A stretch of 64,000 nt of DNA from positions 513,629 through 577,628 of the forward strand of contig NZ_CACSIJ010000001.1 in the NCBI RefSeq assembly GCF_902705855.1, in the 5' to 3' direction. The stretch is from Zhongshania aliphaticivorans. Its GTDB lineage: Bacteria > Pseudomonadota > Gammaproteobacteria > Pseudomonadales > Spongiibacteraceae. The notes beneath the pieces were generated by a model that saw only the letters and a program-made list of their open reading frames with translations, was not told the DNA's origin and searched no databases. Each line of letters opens with the position of its first letter. Position 1 is the stretch's first letter. Both the position numbers and the translations under genes were made by a program. Of this stretch, positions 28,633 to 38,669 are shown piece by piece.

Positions 28633-29734
28633 CCTCTCTTTTTAATTTATTCAGCGCACTGAGGCAACGCGCATTTTCATGCTCTAAGCCGATTGAAATT
28701 CGCAGATGCTTAGGCATTTGATACACAGCCACCGGCCTAACAATTACACCTTCCGTCAGTAAGGCCTGGTAAATCGGCATGGCATCGCAGGGCAGCTCAA
28801 CGGCAACAAAATTACCTACCGATGGAATATAGTTCAACCCTAGCTCACCAAAACCAGCACACAACTGCCGCATTCCAGCACTATTAATCTGCTGGCTGCG
28901 ACGTAAATAATCATGGTCATCTAATACCGCTAACGCTGCCGACATGGCAGGAATACTGACATTGAACGGCGCACGTACGCGGTTTAATAAATCCGCTATC
29001 TGCGGGCTGCTCACGCCATAACCAATACGCAGCCCCGCCAAACCATAGGCTTTAGAAAACGTCCGCGTAACAATAATATTGGGATGCTTACCAAGAAAAG
29101 TCAGCCCGTCTGGAAAATCGTCAACACCCGCAAACTCTATGTAAGCTTCGTCGAGCACGACAATAACGTGTTCGGGCACCTTCGCCAAAAACGTGCTCAG
29201 GGCTGCTCGGTCAAGATAATTTCCAGTGGGATTATTAGGGTTGGCAATAAAAACAACTTTAGTATCTGGCTCAATGGCCGCCGCCATAGCATCTAAATCA
29301 TGCCCCCAATCTTTGGCCGGCGTAACGATGGCACGAGCACCCACTGCCTGTACCGCAATTGGGTAAACAATAAACGCATATTGAGAAAATACCGCCGAAC
29401 TACCCGCACTCAAAAAAGTGCGTGCAATTAAATCCAAAACATCATTCGAGCCATTGCCGAGGGTAAATTGGTTTTCGCCCACACCCAGTTTAACCGCAAG
29501 CTTTTTCTTTAATTCAAAGCCATTGGCATCAGGATAAAGATGCGATTGCTTAAGCGAGGCTTGCGCAGCCGCCATCGCGATCGGCGACGGCCCAAGCGGG
29601 TTTTCATTACTCGCCAGCTTAACAACGCTAGCTAAGCCCAGCTCGCGCTGTAACTCTTCAATCGGTTTACCCGCTTGATAAGGATGCAGACCTTGCACGC
29701 CGGCATTTGCCAGCGCAAATACATCACACGCCAC
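28616..29734 (-). CDS. hisC: Histidinol-phosphate aminotransferase (aromatic aminotransferase role likely)
   Basis: A 372-residue fold-type I PLP aminotransferase. Substrate and PLP motifs are KLASNENPLGPSP, FIANPNNPTGNYL, DEAYIEFAG and TRTFSKAYGLAGLRIGYG (PLP-binding Lys in FSKA). Its place between pheA and tyrA matches hisC2 of Pseudomonas, so it may transaminate aromatic keto acids as well as histidinol phosphate. That dual role is inferred from context. Confidence 0.93.
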   Translation of the reverse strand: MACDVFALANAGVQGLHPYQAGKPIEELQRELGLASVVKLASNENPLGPSPIAMAAAQASLKQSHLYPDANGFELKKKLAVKLGVGENQFTLGNGSNDVLDLIARTFLSAGSSAVFSQYAFIVYPIAVQAVGARAIVTPAKDWGHDLDAMAAAIEPDTKVVFIANPNNPTGNYLDRAALSTFLAKVPEHVIVVLDEAYIEFAGVDDFPDGLTFLGKHPNIIVTRTFSKAYGLAGLRIGYGVSSPQIADLLNRVRAPFNVSIPAMSAALAVLDDHDYLRRSQQINSAGMRQLCAGFGELGLNYIPSVGNFVAVELPCDAMPIYQALLTEGVIVRPVAVYQMPKHLRISIGLEHENARCLSALNKLKREGVLDQ

Positions 29735-29770
29735 TTGCTACACCCTCACAAAGTAAGCCAAACACCATCT

Positions 29771-30916
29771 TTAAATTGCAGCCTTGGGATAGGAACCCAA
29801 CACTTTAAACATAATGGAATGTTGTTCAATATCATTGAGAATATCAACAATGATGGCATCGTCACGATGCCCTTCAAATTCAATAAAAAAGACGTAGGTC
29901 CAGGGCTCAGTACGCGATGGCCGCGTGTCGATACGCGTGAGCATCACATCTGCTTTTTGAAACGGCTCGAGCAATTTAAACAGTGCGCCAGGTCGATTTC
30001 GGGCAGACACCACCAAAGACGTTTTATCGCGACCACTAGCCGCCACATCTTCGCGACCAATAATTAAGAACCGCGTGGTGTTATCAGGCTGATCTTCAAT
30101 ATTTGCCGCCAACTGCACCAAACCGTACTGCTGCTCAGCCATATCGCCGGCAACCGCCGCGACACCTTCTTCTTCCGCCGCCATTCGCGCGGCTTCGCCG
30201 TTGCTACTTACCGCAGCGCGTTCAACGCCGGGGAAATGGGCGTCCAGCCAGCGACGACTCTGCGCCAAGGCTTGCTGATGCGCACAGATACGTGTGATCG
30301 GCTTATCTTTACCGTCTTTACCCACCAATAAATGCAGGCGAATACGCAGTTCCAATTCGCCACATATTTTTAAGGGCGAATTGATAAACGCATCCAAGGT
30401 ATGCGACACCATGCCTTCAGTAGAATTTTCTACCGGCACCACGCCGTAATGGCATTGACCATTAACGACCTTAGCGAACACCTCATCGATAGACGCTTGC
30501 GGAACGCTGACCACAGCATGGCCAAAATGTTTGAGCGCCGCCGCTTGGCTGAACGTGCCCATCGGCCCCAAATACGCCACTTCCATAGGCTTTTCTAGGG
30601 CCAGACACGCCGACATAATTTCGCGAAAAATAAACGCCACAGTGTCATCAGCCAAGGGGCCTTTATTTGCCGCCTTCACCCGCGCCAAGACTTGCGCCTC
30701 GCGCTCGGGCCGATAGAACAACAACTGCTGCGAGCTGCTGCTATCCGCATTCGACTCAAACTGTTGTGCGGCGGCAAATTCCCGCAACTTAACCTCGGCC
30801 ACCTGCTGGGCGCAGCTGGCACGACGATTCAGCAAATCGTGAATCTGAGTGTCGATGCTATCGATGCTTTGGCGTAAATCATCAAGACTCACTGGCGGCG
30901 TGTTGGAATCGCTCAT
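29771..30916 (-). CDS. pheA: Bifunctional chorismate mutase/prephenate dehydratase (P-protein)
   Basis: A 381-residue enzyme with three parts: AroQ-type chorismate mutase (about 10-100), prephenate dehydratase (about 110-290; YLGPMGTFSQAAALKHFG, VPVENSTEGMVSHTLD, NTTRFLIIGRE) and a C-terminal ACT domain (KTSLVVSARNRPGALFKLLEPF) for phenylalanine feedback. The mutase domain holds an apparent Ser/Gln-rich insertion of about 18 residues (around 50-65). The ATG at 30916 lies 4 nt after serC; an earlier in-frame ATG overlaps serC. Confidence 0.95.
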   Translation of the reverse strand: MSDSNTPPVSLDDLRQSIDSIDTQIHDLLNRRASCAQQVAEVKLREFAAAQQFESNADSSSSQQLLFYRPEREAQVLARVKAANKGPLADDTVAFIFREIMSACLALEKPMEVAYLGPMGTFSQAAALKHFGHAVVSVPQASIDEVFAKVVNGQCHYGVVPVENSTEGMVSHTLDAFINSPLKICGELELRIRLHLLVGKDGKDKPITRICAHQQALAQSRRWLDAHFPGVERAAVSSNGEAARMAAEEEGVAAVAGDMAEQQYGLVQLAANIEDQPDNTTRFLIIGREDVAASGRDKTSLVVSARNRPGALFKLLEPFQKADVMLTRIDTRPSRTEPWTYVFFIEFEGHRDDAIIVDILNDIEQHSIMFKVLGSYPKAAI

Positions 30917-30920
30917 AATC

Positions 30921-32000
30921 TCAGCCGTTTTGTTGTGCAAAATCTTTCATATAGGTAATCAGCGCATCTACGGCTTCTTCTGGCACCGCGTTATACACGC
31001 TGGCACGCATACCACCCACCGAGCGATGACCTTTCAAATTCAGCAAACCCGCTTCTTCTGCACCAGCAAGAAACGCCTTATCCAAATTTGCATCAGCCAA
31101 CACAAAGGGAATATTCATTAATGAACGACTGGCCACTTCAACAGGGTTGCTATAAAAACCGCTAGCATCAATATAGCTATATAGCTTTTCTGCCTTGCGA
31201 CGATTAATGACTTCCATCGCCTCTAGGCCGCCCTGCGCTTTAAGCCATTTAAATACCAAGCCGGCCAAATACCACGCCAAAGTTGGCGGCGTGTTGTACA
31301 TAGAATCGTTATCAGCAGCGGTTTTATAATCCATCATGGTTGGCGTGACTGGGCTGGCTTTGCCCAGCAAATCTTTGCGAACAATCACAATAGTCAAACC
31401 AGCGGGGCCGATATTCTTTTGAGCGCCTGCGTAAATCAAGGCAAATTTATTCACGTCGATAGGACGCGACAAAATAGTCGATGACATATCAGCAACTAAA
31501 GGCACTTTAGATTCTGGCGTCCAGAAAAACTCCACACCGCCAATCGTTTCATTTGGCGTGTAGTGTAAATACGCCGCGTCGTCGCTTAACTTCCAGCTAT
31601 CAAATGCTGGGATAGTGGTGAAGTTAGTATCTTCAGACGATGCCACCACATTAACCTTGGCGTAGCGCTTCGCTTCCTTAATGGCTTTCTTAGACCATTC
31701 CCCGGTGTTGACGTAATCAACAACCTTGCCCTCACCCATCAAATTCAAAGGCACAGCTGAGAACTGGCTGCTTGCACCGCCCTGTAAAAACAGGACTGCG
31801 TAATCGTCGGAAATACCCATCAGCTCGCGCAAATCAGCCTCGGCCTCATTGGCGATACCAACCATTTCATCAGAGCGGTGACTCATTTCCATGACCGACA
31901 AACCACGACCCTGCCAATCCATTAACTGCTCGCTAGCCTCTGCTAACACTGATTCAGGAATTGAAGCCGGACCTGCACAAAAATTATAACGACGCGCCAT
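30921..32000 (-). CDS. serC: Phosphoserine aminotransferase
   Basis: A 359-residue PLP enzyme of serine and pyridoxal-phosphate synthesis. It starts MARRYNFCAGPASIPESVL, the family N-terminus. Other motifs are VLFLQGGASSQFSAVPLN, VADMSSTILSRPIDV and IYAGAQKNIGPAG (PLP Lys). I rejected a 14-residue upstream extension that translates the U-tract of the gyrA terminator. It is first in the serC-pheA-hisC-tyrA-aroA-cmk series. Confidence 0.97.
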   Translation of the reverse strand: MARRYNFCAGPASIPESVLAEASEQLMDWQGRGLSVMEMSHRSDEMVGIANEAEADLRELMGISDDYAVLFLQGGASSQFSAVPLNLMGEGKVVDYVNTGEWSKKAIKEAKRYAKVNVVASSEDTNFTTIPAFDSWKLSDDAAYLHYTPNETIGGVEFFWTPESKVPLVADMSSTILSRPIDVNKFALIYAGAQKNIGPAGLTIVIVRKDLLGKASPVTPTMMDYKTAADNDSMYNTPPTLAWYLAGLVFKWLKAQGGLEAMEVINRRKAEKLYSYIDASGFYSNPVEVASRSLMNIPFVLADANLDKAFLAGAEEAGLLNLKGHRSVGGMRASVYNAVPEEAVDALITYMKDFAQQNG

Positions 32001-32024
32001 CTTGAATCGCCACTCCGAAAGATT

Positions 32025-32060
32025 AAAAAAATAAAAAAACAAACGGCGCCAGCGGCGCCG
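32025..32060 (-). terminator. gyrA terminator, 25 nt upstream of serC
   Basis: CGGCGCC/GGCGCCG stem with a 3-nt loop (32044-32060), followed on the minus strand by TTTG, seven T, A and seven T. This is a textbook terminator. The serC ATG lies at 32000, leaving no room for a full promoter in between. Confidence 0.92.
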
Positions 32061-32109
32061 CTACTCATATTACTTAGCTGTAAATCTCAGCGAATATCCG
32101 GTGCGAGGA

Positions 32110-34761
32110 TTACTCCTCGCCGCTATCGTCCGCTGACGGTGCCGCATCACCATCGGTGCTTGCCGCTTCGCCGGCAATCACATCGTCGGTCGACGCTGTT
32201 TCAGCGTTTTCGTCGTCTTCTAGCAACTTCTCGTCTTCTTCGTCAACGCGCTGAACACCAACCAAATGCTCGTCTTCTTTCAAACGAATAACACGAACAC
32301 CTTGGGTATTACGGCTGAGAATTGATACTTCATCAGTGCGAGTGCGCACCAAGGTGCCCTGATCACTGATCAGCATCAGGTCATCGCCTTCAAAGACCTG
32401 AACCGCCCCAACCAAAGGCCCGTTACGCTCACTCATTGCCATGGCGATAACACCGCGATTACCACGGCCTTTTGCTGGGAAATCTTCCACCAAAGTACGT
32501 TTGCCATAACCATTCTCAGAGACAGTCAATACTCGACCACCCTCTTGTGGAATAATCATTGCGATAGCAGATTGGCCTTCATCCATGCGAATACCGCGCA
32601 CACCTCGAGCCGTACGGCCCATTGCGCGGACAGCGGTTTCAGGGAAGCGAGCTGCTTTACCGGCGCTAGTTAATAGCAAAATATCGTTTTCGCCATTGGT
32701 AATTGAAGTACCTATTAGAACATCGCCTTCATCCAACTCAATGGCGCGCAAACCAACACTGCGCTGACGAGAAAATGCCTCAAGCGGTGTCTTTTTAACC
32801 GTACCAAAACCGGTAGCCATAAAGATGAAATAGCCTTCGGTATATTCATTCACCGGTAAAATTGAAGTGATGCGCTCATTGGCGTCCAGCGGCAATAAAT
32901 TCACCATTGGTCGACCGCGAGAGTTACGACCCGCAACGGGAATTTGATAAGCACGCAGCCAATATACTTTACCGATATTGCTGAAACACAAAATAGTGGT
33001 ATGAGTGTTGACCACCAATAAATGCTCAACAAAATCTTCGTCTTTTACCGAGGTCGCCGACTTACCCATACCGCCGCGACGCTGGGCTTGATAAGTATCT
33101 AAGGGCTGTGACTTGGCGTAACCGCCATTGGAGATAGTCACTACGCGATCTTCTTCTGGAATCAAATCTTCATGATTAAGATCAAGCTGTGAAGCCACAA
33201 TTTCACTGCGACGCTCATCGCCGTAATCAGCAACCACTTGCTCTAATTCACCACGAATAACCGCAATTAACACATCGGGGTTAGCGAGAATATTTAAGTA
33301 TTCAGCAATTTCCAGTAGGCGCTCTTGGTACTCGCCCAATAGTTTTTCATGCTCGAGACCGGTCAGTTTTTGCAAACGTAAATCAAGAATCGCCTGAACC
33401 TGTACCGGTGACAGATAGTACTGCCCATCACGCATGCCATATTGATCTTCAAGATCATCAGGACGACAGGCATTTTCGCCAGCGCGCTCTAACATGCCAG
33501 CTACATCGCCCAATTTCCAAGGGCGAGAGATCAAGCTATCTTTTGCTTCTTGGGTCGTTGCAGATGCTTTAATAGTGGCGATAATTTCATCAATATTTGA
33601 AATCGCGACCGCCAAGCCTTCCAACACATGACCGCGTTCACGTGCTTTGCGCAGTAAATAAACGGTACGGCGAGTAACCACTTCGCGACGATGGCGAATA
33701 AAGTACTCGAGCAACTGTTTCAAGTTCAAGATACGCGGCTGGTTATCTACCAAGGCCACAATATTGATACCAAATACGTTTTGCAGCTGGGTCTGGGCGT
33801 AAAGATTATTCAGAATGACTTCGCCGCTTTCCCCGCGCTTCATTTCTATAACAACACGCATACCGTCTTTGTCAGACTCATCGCGCAGCTCAGAAATACC
33901 TTCTATTTTCTTCTCTTTAACCAGCTCGGCAATTTTCTCAATCAGGCGCGCCTTGTTAACTTGGTAAGGCAGCTCGTGAATAAGAATAGTCTCGCGATGA
34001 GTTTTTTCATCGACGATGACCTCAGCGCGGGCGCGAACATAAATACGGCCACGGCCAGTTCTATACGCTTCCACAATACCGGCACGGCCGTTGATAATCG
34101 CCGCAGTCGGGAAATCTGGGCCAGGAATATGTTCCATCAACTGATCGACGGTAATATCTGGATCATCCAGCAGGGCCAAACAGCCGTTAATGACTTCAGT
34201 TAAGTTATGTGGCGGAATATTTGTCGCCATACCAACCGCAATACCCGACGAGCCATTGATCAATAGCGCAGGGATTTTGGTAGGCATAACCGCCGGAATT
34301 TGCTCGGTACCGTCGTAGTTAGGCACCCAATCGACGGTTTCTTTGTCTAGATCGGCAAGAATTTCGTGGGCAATTTTGCGCATACGAATTTCGGTATAAC
34401 GCATGGCTGCCGCGTTATCACCGTCAATAGAACCGAAGTTACCCTGACCATCGACCAGCATATAGCGCAAAGAAAACGGCTGCGCCATGCGAACTATGGT
34501 GTCGTATACCGCAGAGTCGCCGTGGGGATGGTATTTACCGATAACGTCACCCACCACACGGGCGGATTTCTTATAGCCTTTATTCCAGTCATTACCTAGC
34601 TCGCTCATGGCGAACAGCACACGGCGATGAACAGGTTTTAGACCGTCGCGCACATCGGGCAGTGCCCGACCAACGATAACGCTCATTGCATAATCAAGGT
34701 AGGACTGCTTAAGCTCGTCCTCGATATTTACCGGCAGAATCTCTTTAGCTAAATCAGCCAT
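32110..34761 (-). CDS. gyrA: DNA gyrase subunit A
   Basis: An 883-residue type II topoisomerase subunit. The winged-helix/tower core has the catalytic Tyr in [10 protein letters not shown] near residue 122. The quinolone-resistance region reads [15 protein letters not shown], with the susceptible-type Ser and Asp at the positions of E. coli S83 and D87. The C-terminal DNA-wrapping domain carries the GyrA box QRRGGMG. The last 45 residues are very acidic ([12 protein letters not shown] onward), as in E. coli. It has its own terminator and an extended -10 promoter upstream. Confidence 0.98.
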   Translation of the reverse strand: MADLAKEILPVNIEDELKQSYLDYAMSVIVGRALPDVRDGLKPVHRRVLFAMSELGNDWNKGYKKSARVVGDVIGKYHPHGDSAVYDTIVRMAQPFSLRYMLVDGQGNFGSIDGDNAAAMRYTEIRMRKIAHEILADLDKETVDWVPNYDGTEQIPAVMPTKIPALLINGSSGIAVGMATNIPPHNLTEVINGCLALLDDPDITVDQLMEHIPGPDFPTAAIINGRAGIVEAYRTGRGRIYVRARAEVIVDEKTHRETILIHELPYQVNKARLIEKIAELVKEKKIEGISELRDESDKDGMRVVIEMKRGESGEVILNNLYAQTQLQNVFGINIVALVDNQPRILNLKQLLEYFIRHRREVVTRRTVYLLRKARERGHVLEGLAVAISNIDEIIATIKASATTQEAKDSLISRPWKLGDVAGMLERAGENACRPDDLEDQYGMRDGQYYLSPVQVQAILDLRLQKLTGLEHEKLLGEYQERLLEIAEYLNILANPDVLIAVIRGELEQVVADYGDERRSEIVASQLDLNHEDLIPEEDRVVTISNGGYAKSQPLDTYQAQRRGGMGKSATSVKDEDFVEHLLVVNTHTTILCFSNIGKVYWLRAYQIPVAGRNSRGRPMVNLLPLDANERITSILPVNEYTEGYFIFMATGFGTVKKTPLEAFSRQRSVGLRAIELDEGDVLIGTSITNGENDILLLTSAGKAARFPETAVRAMGRTARGVRGIRMDEGQSAIAMIIPQEGGRVLTVSENGYGKRTLVEDFPAKGRGNRGVIAMAMSERNGPLVGAVQVFEGDDLMLISDQGTLVRTRTDEVSILSRNTQGVRVIRLKEDEHLVGVQRVDEEDEKLLEDDENAETASTDDVIAGEAASTDGDAAPSADDSGEE

Positions 34762-34898
34762 GAATCGGGTAATTCCTTATTATGGATAGTCGTCACGTGG
34801 CAGTGTCGCCTCGAAATCGGCCTTATCCGGTATTTAACTCACCACTGTCACCGTCTCCGCCGACGGCGCAGCTAGTCTAAGCGGAAAATAAAGCGGCA

Positions 34899-34907
34899 AT
34901 CATAGCA
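34899..34907 (-). promoter_or_regulatory. Candidate gyrA promoter (extended -10)
   Basis: Minus strand TGCTATGAT: a TATGAT -10 preceded by the TGn extension, about 140 nt upstream of gyrA. No good -35 lies at 17 bp, which is acceptable for an extended -10 promoter. Confidence 0.4.
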
Positions 34908-35034
34908 TAAATCTCAAGCCCGTAGACAGTTCAAAATCGCCGCAAATCAATGTACTACCGCAACAAAAGGCGCCCACAGCGCTCACGTTAACGGGTATAC
35001 TTGCGCCTTTGCGTAAACAGATACGGACAGCCCC

Positions 35035-36363
35035 ATGCCTGCCCAAAGCCAACACCCCGTCGACACACTTATATTTGCACGCTGGATTATTCCCGTGACA
35101 CCTAATTGCACGCCGCTAATTGACCATGCGCTAGCTATTCGCAATGGCGAGATTTGCGCCATATTAGCCGCCGAGGAAGCCGAATCCATCGACGCCACCG
35201 ACGTACTGCGACTAGATAATCACGTGCTAATGCCAGGACTCATTAATGCTCACGGCCACGCCGCAATGAGTTTATTTCGTGGCATGGCCGACGACAAACC
35301 GCTACACACTTGGCTTAACGACCACATTTGGCCGGCAGAAGGCCGCTGGGTAGACGAGGCCTTTGTTAGCGATGGCTGCGAACTGGCCATAGCTGAAATG
35401 CTCCGCAGCGGCACCACCACCTTTAGCGATATGTACTTTTTCCCCGAAGCCGCCGCCACCGTCATTCGCAAAGCCGGTATTCGCGCCCAGCTCAGCTTTC
35501 CTATATTTGACTTCCCCAGCGCCTGGGGCAGCGGCCCTGATGAGTATTTTCGCAAAGGCCTCGCACTGCGGGACGAACTAAAGCACAGCAAATTGATTAC
35601 CGTCGCCTTTGGGCCGCACGCGCCCTACACGGTTGGCGATGACGCCATGCAACGGGTCGCCACCCTCGCCGCAGAGGCAGATGCCGCCATTCAAATTCAT
35701 CTACACGAAACTCAGCAAGAGATCGACGACGCCGTCACCCAAACCGGCAAACGCCCCATCACGCGGCTTGCCGACCTAGGTTTACTAGGACCAAAAACCC
35801 AATGCGTCCACCTTGCGGCCCTGAATGACGACGACATTGCCACTCTCGCCAACTTCGGCTGCCACGCTATTCACTGCCCAGAATCAAATATGAAACTGGC
35901 CAGTGGCTTTTCTCCCGTCGAGAAAATGCGCGCCGCCGGTATTAATGTGGCACTCGGCACCGATGGCGCGGCCAGCAATAACGACCTCGACCTATTCAGC
36001 GAGATGCGCAGCGCCGCCTTGTTAGGCAAAGTCATTGCCGGCGATGCCAGCGCCCTGCCCGACCACTACGCGCTAACCATGGCGACGTTAAACGGCGCCA
36101 AGGCGCTTGGCATAGACCATCTCGTCGGTAGCCTAGAAGTCGGCAAACAAGCCGACGTGATCGCCATCGACTTATCAGCGCTCGAACAACAGCCGATTTA
36201 CAACCCCGTATCGCAACTGGTTTACACCAATATCAGTCATCATGTTCGCTATAGCTGGATCATGGGCCGCAAGGTACTGGATAATGGCGAACTGACCACG
36301 CTAGACCGCCGAGACATTATTGCTCGCGCAGAACTCTGGCGCTCAAGAATTAGCGGAGAATAA
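35035..36363 (+). CDS. mtaD: 5-methylthioadenosine/S-adenosylhomocysteine deaminase (TRZ/ATZ amidohydrolase)
   Basis: A 442-residue metal-dependent amidohydrolase. Metal ligands and catalytic residues are in [16 protein letters not shown] (HxH), [13 protein letters not shown], and [20 protein letters not shown] (Asp). It likely deaminates methylthioadenosine to methylthioinosine, the role shown for its Pseudomonas homologue, which also sits next to ubiG. The ubiG start follows its stop by 1 nt. Related amidohydrolases act on other N-heterocycles, so the substrate is by context. Confidence 0.88.
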   Translation: MPAQSQHPVDTLIFARWIIPVTPNCTPLIDHALAIRNGEICAILAAEEAESIDATDVLRLDNHVLMPGLINAHGHAAMSLFRGMADDKPLHTWLNDHIWPAEGRWVDEAFVSDGCELAIAEMLRSGTTTFSDMYFFPEAAATVIRKAGIRAQLSFPIFDFPSAWGSGPDEYFRKGLALRDELKHSKLITVAFGPHAPYTVGDDAMQRVATLAAEADAAIQIHLHETQQEIDDAVTQTGKRPITRLADLGLLGPKTQCVHLAALNDDDIATLANFGCHAIHCPESNMKLASGFSPVEKMRAAGINVALGTDGAASNNDLDLFSEMRSAALLGKVIAGDASALPDHYALTMATLNGAKALGIDHLVGSLEVGKQADVIAIDLSALEQQPIYNPVSQLVYTNISHHVRYSWIMGRKVLDNGELTTLDRRDIIARAELWRSRISGE

Positions 36364-36364
36364 A

Positions 36365-37096
36365 ATGCAAGACGCGGCATCGCAGAAACCACATAGAAAT
36401 AATGTTGACCCGGCAGAAATAGCCAAGTTCGAAGAATTGGCCCATCGCTGGTGGGACCGCAATAGCGAATTCAAACCCCTGCACGACATCAACCCGCTGC
36501 GCGTGAATTACATCGACGAGCGCTCACCACTCGCGGAACGTCGAGTAGTGGATGTGGGTTGCGGCGGCGGCATTTTATCTGAAGCCATGTTTCAGCGTGG
36601 CGCCCGCGTTAAAGGCATCGACATGGGCGAAACCCCACTCAGTGTGGCGCGCCTGCACCAACTAGAGTCCGGTGCCAAGGTTGAGTATTTTCAAACCACA
36701 GCTGAGGAGCTCGCCGCAGATGAGCCCGGCAGCTACGACATCGTGACCTGCCTAGAAATGCTAGAGCATGTCCCCGATCCATCGTCAGTTATTCGCGCCT
36801 GCGCGGCCCTGTGCAAACCAGGCGGCGACATTTACTTCTCTACCATTAACCGCAATCCCAAGGCGTTTATGTTTGCGATTGTCGGCGCCGAGTATTTACT
36901 AAAAATGCTACCCAAAGGCACCCACGACTTCAGCCGCTTTATTCGCCCTGCGGAACTAGCTAACTGGGTTCGCGACGCCGGCCTGCAAATGCAGCACATG
37001 ACCGGACTCACCTATAATCCGCTGCTGCGCACGTATCGGCTGAACGAGAAAGACGTCGATGTAAATTATATGATTCACCTGAAGAAACCTGCCTGA
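36365..37096 (+). CDS. ubiG: Ubiquinone biosynthesis O-methyltransferase
   Basis: A 243-residue SAM methyltransferase that carries out both O-methylations in ubiquinone synthesis. The N-terminal family signature is [32 protein letters not shown] motif I is [15 protein letters not shown]; later motifs are [13 protein letters not shown] and [16 protein letters not shown]. The ATG at 36365 gives the usual length; an earlier start lies inside mtaD. Its stop overlaps the mupP start (TGATG). Confidence 0.96.
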   Translation: MQDAASQKPHRNNVDPAEIAKFEELAHRWWDRNSEFKPLHDINPLRVNYIDERSPLAERRVVDVGCGGGILSEAMFQRGARVKGIDMGETPLSVARLHQLESGAKVEYFQTTAEELAADEPGSYDIVTCLEMLEHVPDPSSVIRACAALCKPGGDIYFSTINRNPKAFMFAIVGAEYLLKMLPKGTHDFSRFIRPAELANWVRDAGLQMQHMTGLTYNPLLRTYRLNEKDVDVNYMIHLKKPA

Positions 37097-37761
37097 TGCT
37101 GCGCGCTGTACTTTTTGACCTAGATGGCACTCTGCTCGACACCGCTGCCGACTTCACCGCCGTGCTTAACGGCATGCTCGCTGAGCACAATCGGCCCGCA
37201 CAGAGCTACGACGCGGTGCGTCAACGGGTTTCCGACGGCGCCCGCGCCGTGGTCAGCTTAGGCTTTGAGCAAACCGAAGGCAGTGATGGCTTTGCTGATT
37301 TACTCAATGAATTTCTCGACCGCTATTTAGCCCAGCTTTCAGTAAGTACCACACTTTTCCCCGGTATGGCCGAGGTACTAACACACATTGAATCATTGGG
37401 ATTAAAGTGGGGCGTTGTCACTAATAAGCCGGCGCGCTATACCGAACCACTGCTTGCAGCAATGCAACTCGCGACCCGCTGTGGCACCGCCATTTGCCCC
37501 GACCATGTCACGCATCGCAAACCCCATCCCGAACCAATTTATTTAGCCTGCAAAGAAATAGACTGCCTGCCAGCACACACTATTTATGTGGGCGATCACA
37601 AACGCGATATCGACGCCGGCCACAATGCCAATATGCGCACTATTGCTTGCCGCTACGGCTATATTTCCGACGACGACAGCGCCGACAACTGGGGCGCCAC
37701 CTATGTCGTCGACACTGCCGCCGACCTCATCCCCTTAATCACTAATTTACAGCAGCCATAA
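37096..37761 (+). CDS. mupP: HAD phosphatase, likely N-acetylmuramic acid 6-phosphate phosphatase
   Basis: A 221-residue HAD-superfamily phosphatase. Motif I is VLFDLDGTLLDTAADF; motif II is WGVVTNKP; the motif III Lys is in HRKPHPEPI; motif IV is YVGDHKRDIDAGHNANM. It would commonly be labelled phosphoglycolate phosphatase (Gph). The position between ubiG and a YciK-type SDR matches Pseudomonas mupP, which removes the phosphate from MurNAc-6-P in cell-wall recycling. That specific role rests on synteny. It overlaps ubiG by 1 nt. Confidence 0.8.
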   Translation: MLRAVLFDLDGTLLDTAADFTAVLNGMLAEHNRPAQSYDAVRQRVSDGARAVVSLGFEQTEGSDGFADLLNEFLDRYLAQLSVSTTLFPGMAEVLTHIESLGLKWGVVTNKPARYTEPLLAAMQLATRCGTAICPDHVTHRKPHPEPIYLACKEIDCLPAHTIYVGDHKRDIDAGHNANMRTIACRYGYISDDDSADNWGATYVVDTAADLIPLITNLQQP

Positions 37762-37776
37762 ACCCGAGGATTTTAC

Positions 37777-38538
37777 GTGCCTTTAACGCTTCCACCAGAC
37801 TATATCGCCGAGCCACAATGCCTACTGGGTAAAATCATTTTGGTGACCGGTGCCGGTGACGGCATTGGCCGCGCCGCTGCGCTGAGCTATGCCCAGCACG
37901 GCGCCACCGTAATTTTGCTAGGCCGTACCGTCGACAAACTCGAAGCGGTTTACGATGAAATTGAAGCCGCTGGCTATCCGCAAGCTGCCATTTACCCCGT
38001 ACATTTACGCGGCGCAGCGATGAAGGATTACGAAGAACTGGCAAACACGATTGAACGGGAGTTCGGTCACCTCGACGGCGTGCTACACAATGCCGGTGTG
38101 CTCGGCCAGCGCCGCACCCTAGCCCAAACCACAGTGGACAGTTGGGACGAGGTCTTACACGTTAATTTAACCGCGCCATTTATGATGACCCAAGCACTGC
38201 TACCCATGCTGGCCGCAGCAGAAAACGCGTCGATTATTCTGACGTCCTCAAGTGTTGGCCGCAAAGGGCGCGCATTTTGGGGAGCCTATGCAGTGTCAAA
38301 GTTTGGTACCGAAGGCATGATGCAAATATTGGCTGACGAAGAATTTGAGCTTAACAACACCCGTGTGAACAGCATTAACCCTGGCGCCACCCAAACAGTA
38401 ATGCGACGCACCGCCTACCCCGGCGAAAACCCGCAGGACAATCCCCTGCCAGAAGTGATTATGCCACTTTATATTTACTTAATGAGCGACGCCAGCAAGG
38501 CCGTTAACGGCCAACAGTTTGACGCTCAAAGCAAATAA
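37777..38538 (+). CDS. yciK: YciK-family short-chain dehydrogenase/reductase
   Basis: A 253-residue SDR. The cofactor loop is LVTGAGDGIGRAAAL, the NNAG-equivalent is LHNAGVLGQRR, and the catalytic residues are Ser (ILTSSSVGRKG), Tyr and Lys (YAVSKFGTEGM). The start is a GTG at 37777, with CGAGGA about 7 nt upstream. The substrate is unknown. It ends the mtaD-ubiG-mupP-yciK operon. Confidence 0.9.
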   Translation: MPLTLPPDYIAEPQCLLGKIILVTGAGDGIGRAAALSYAQHGATVILLGRTVDKLEAVYDEIEAAGYPQAAIYPVHLRGAAMKDYEELANTIEREFGHLDGVLHNAGVLGQRRTLAQTTVDSWDEVLHVNLTAPFMMTQALLPMLAAAENASIILTSSSVGRKGRAFWGAYAVSKFGTEGMMQILADEEFELNNTRVNSINPGATQTVMRRTAYPGENPQDNPLPEVIMPLYIYLMSDASKAVNGQQFDAQSK

Positions 38539-38560
38539 CAGAGTATCTACAGGCATGATT

Positions 38561-38657
38561 GGCTTTGTAGGAGGCCGCACTGAGGCCGATGGAATTACGC
38601 TTAAGTATTGGCAATCGCGGTCGGCGCCCACTCCTTGTGCGCCCTAGCTCGGGCGCA
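38561..38657. repeat. Possible REP/BIME-like palindromic element
   Basis: Between yciK and the HDOD gene, a TTTGTAGGAGGCCGC head resembles the start of REP elements common in Pseudomonas relatives. An inverted CACTCCTTGTGCGCCC follows about 60 nt later. A perfect 7-bp GC stem (TGCGCCC/GGGCGCA, 38638-38657) closes it. Only one copy is in this window, so the repeat nature is unproved. Confidence 0.4.
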
Positions 38658-38669
38658 ATAGCGGTAAAA

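Noticed and set aside
32001..32042. N-terminal extension of serC (MFFYFFNLSEWRFK)
   Set aside because: It translates the U-tract of the gyrA terminator; the conserved start MARRYNFCAGP is at 32000.
33691..34203. 170-residue plus-strand ORF
   Set aside because: It is antisense to gyrA, an essential gene with a complete reading frame, and shows no family motif.
32629..34540. Quinolone-resistance changes in gyrA
   Set aside because: The QRDR reads GDSAVYD, with the susceptible-type Ser and Asp.
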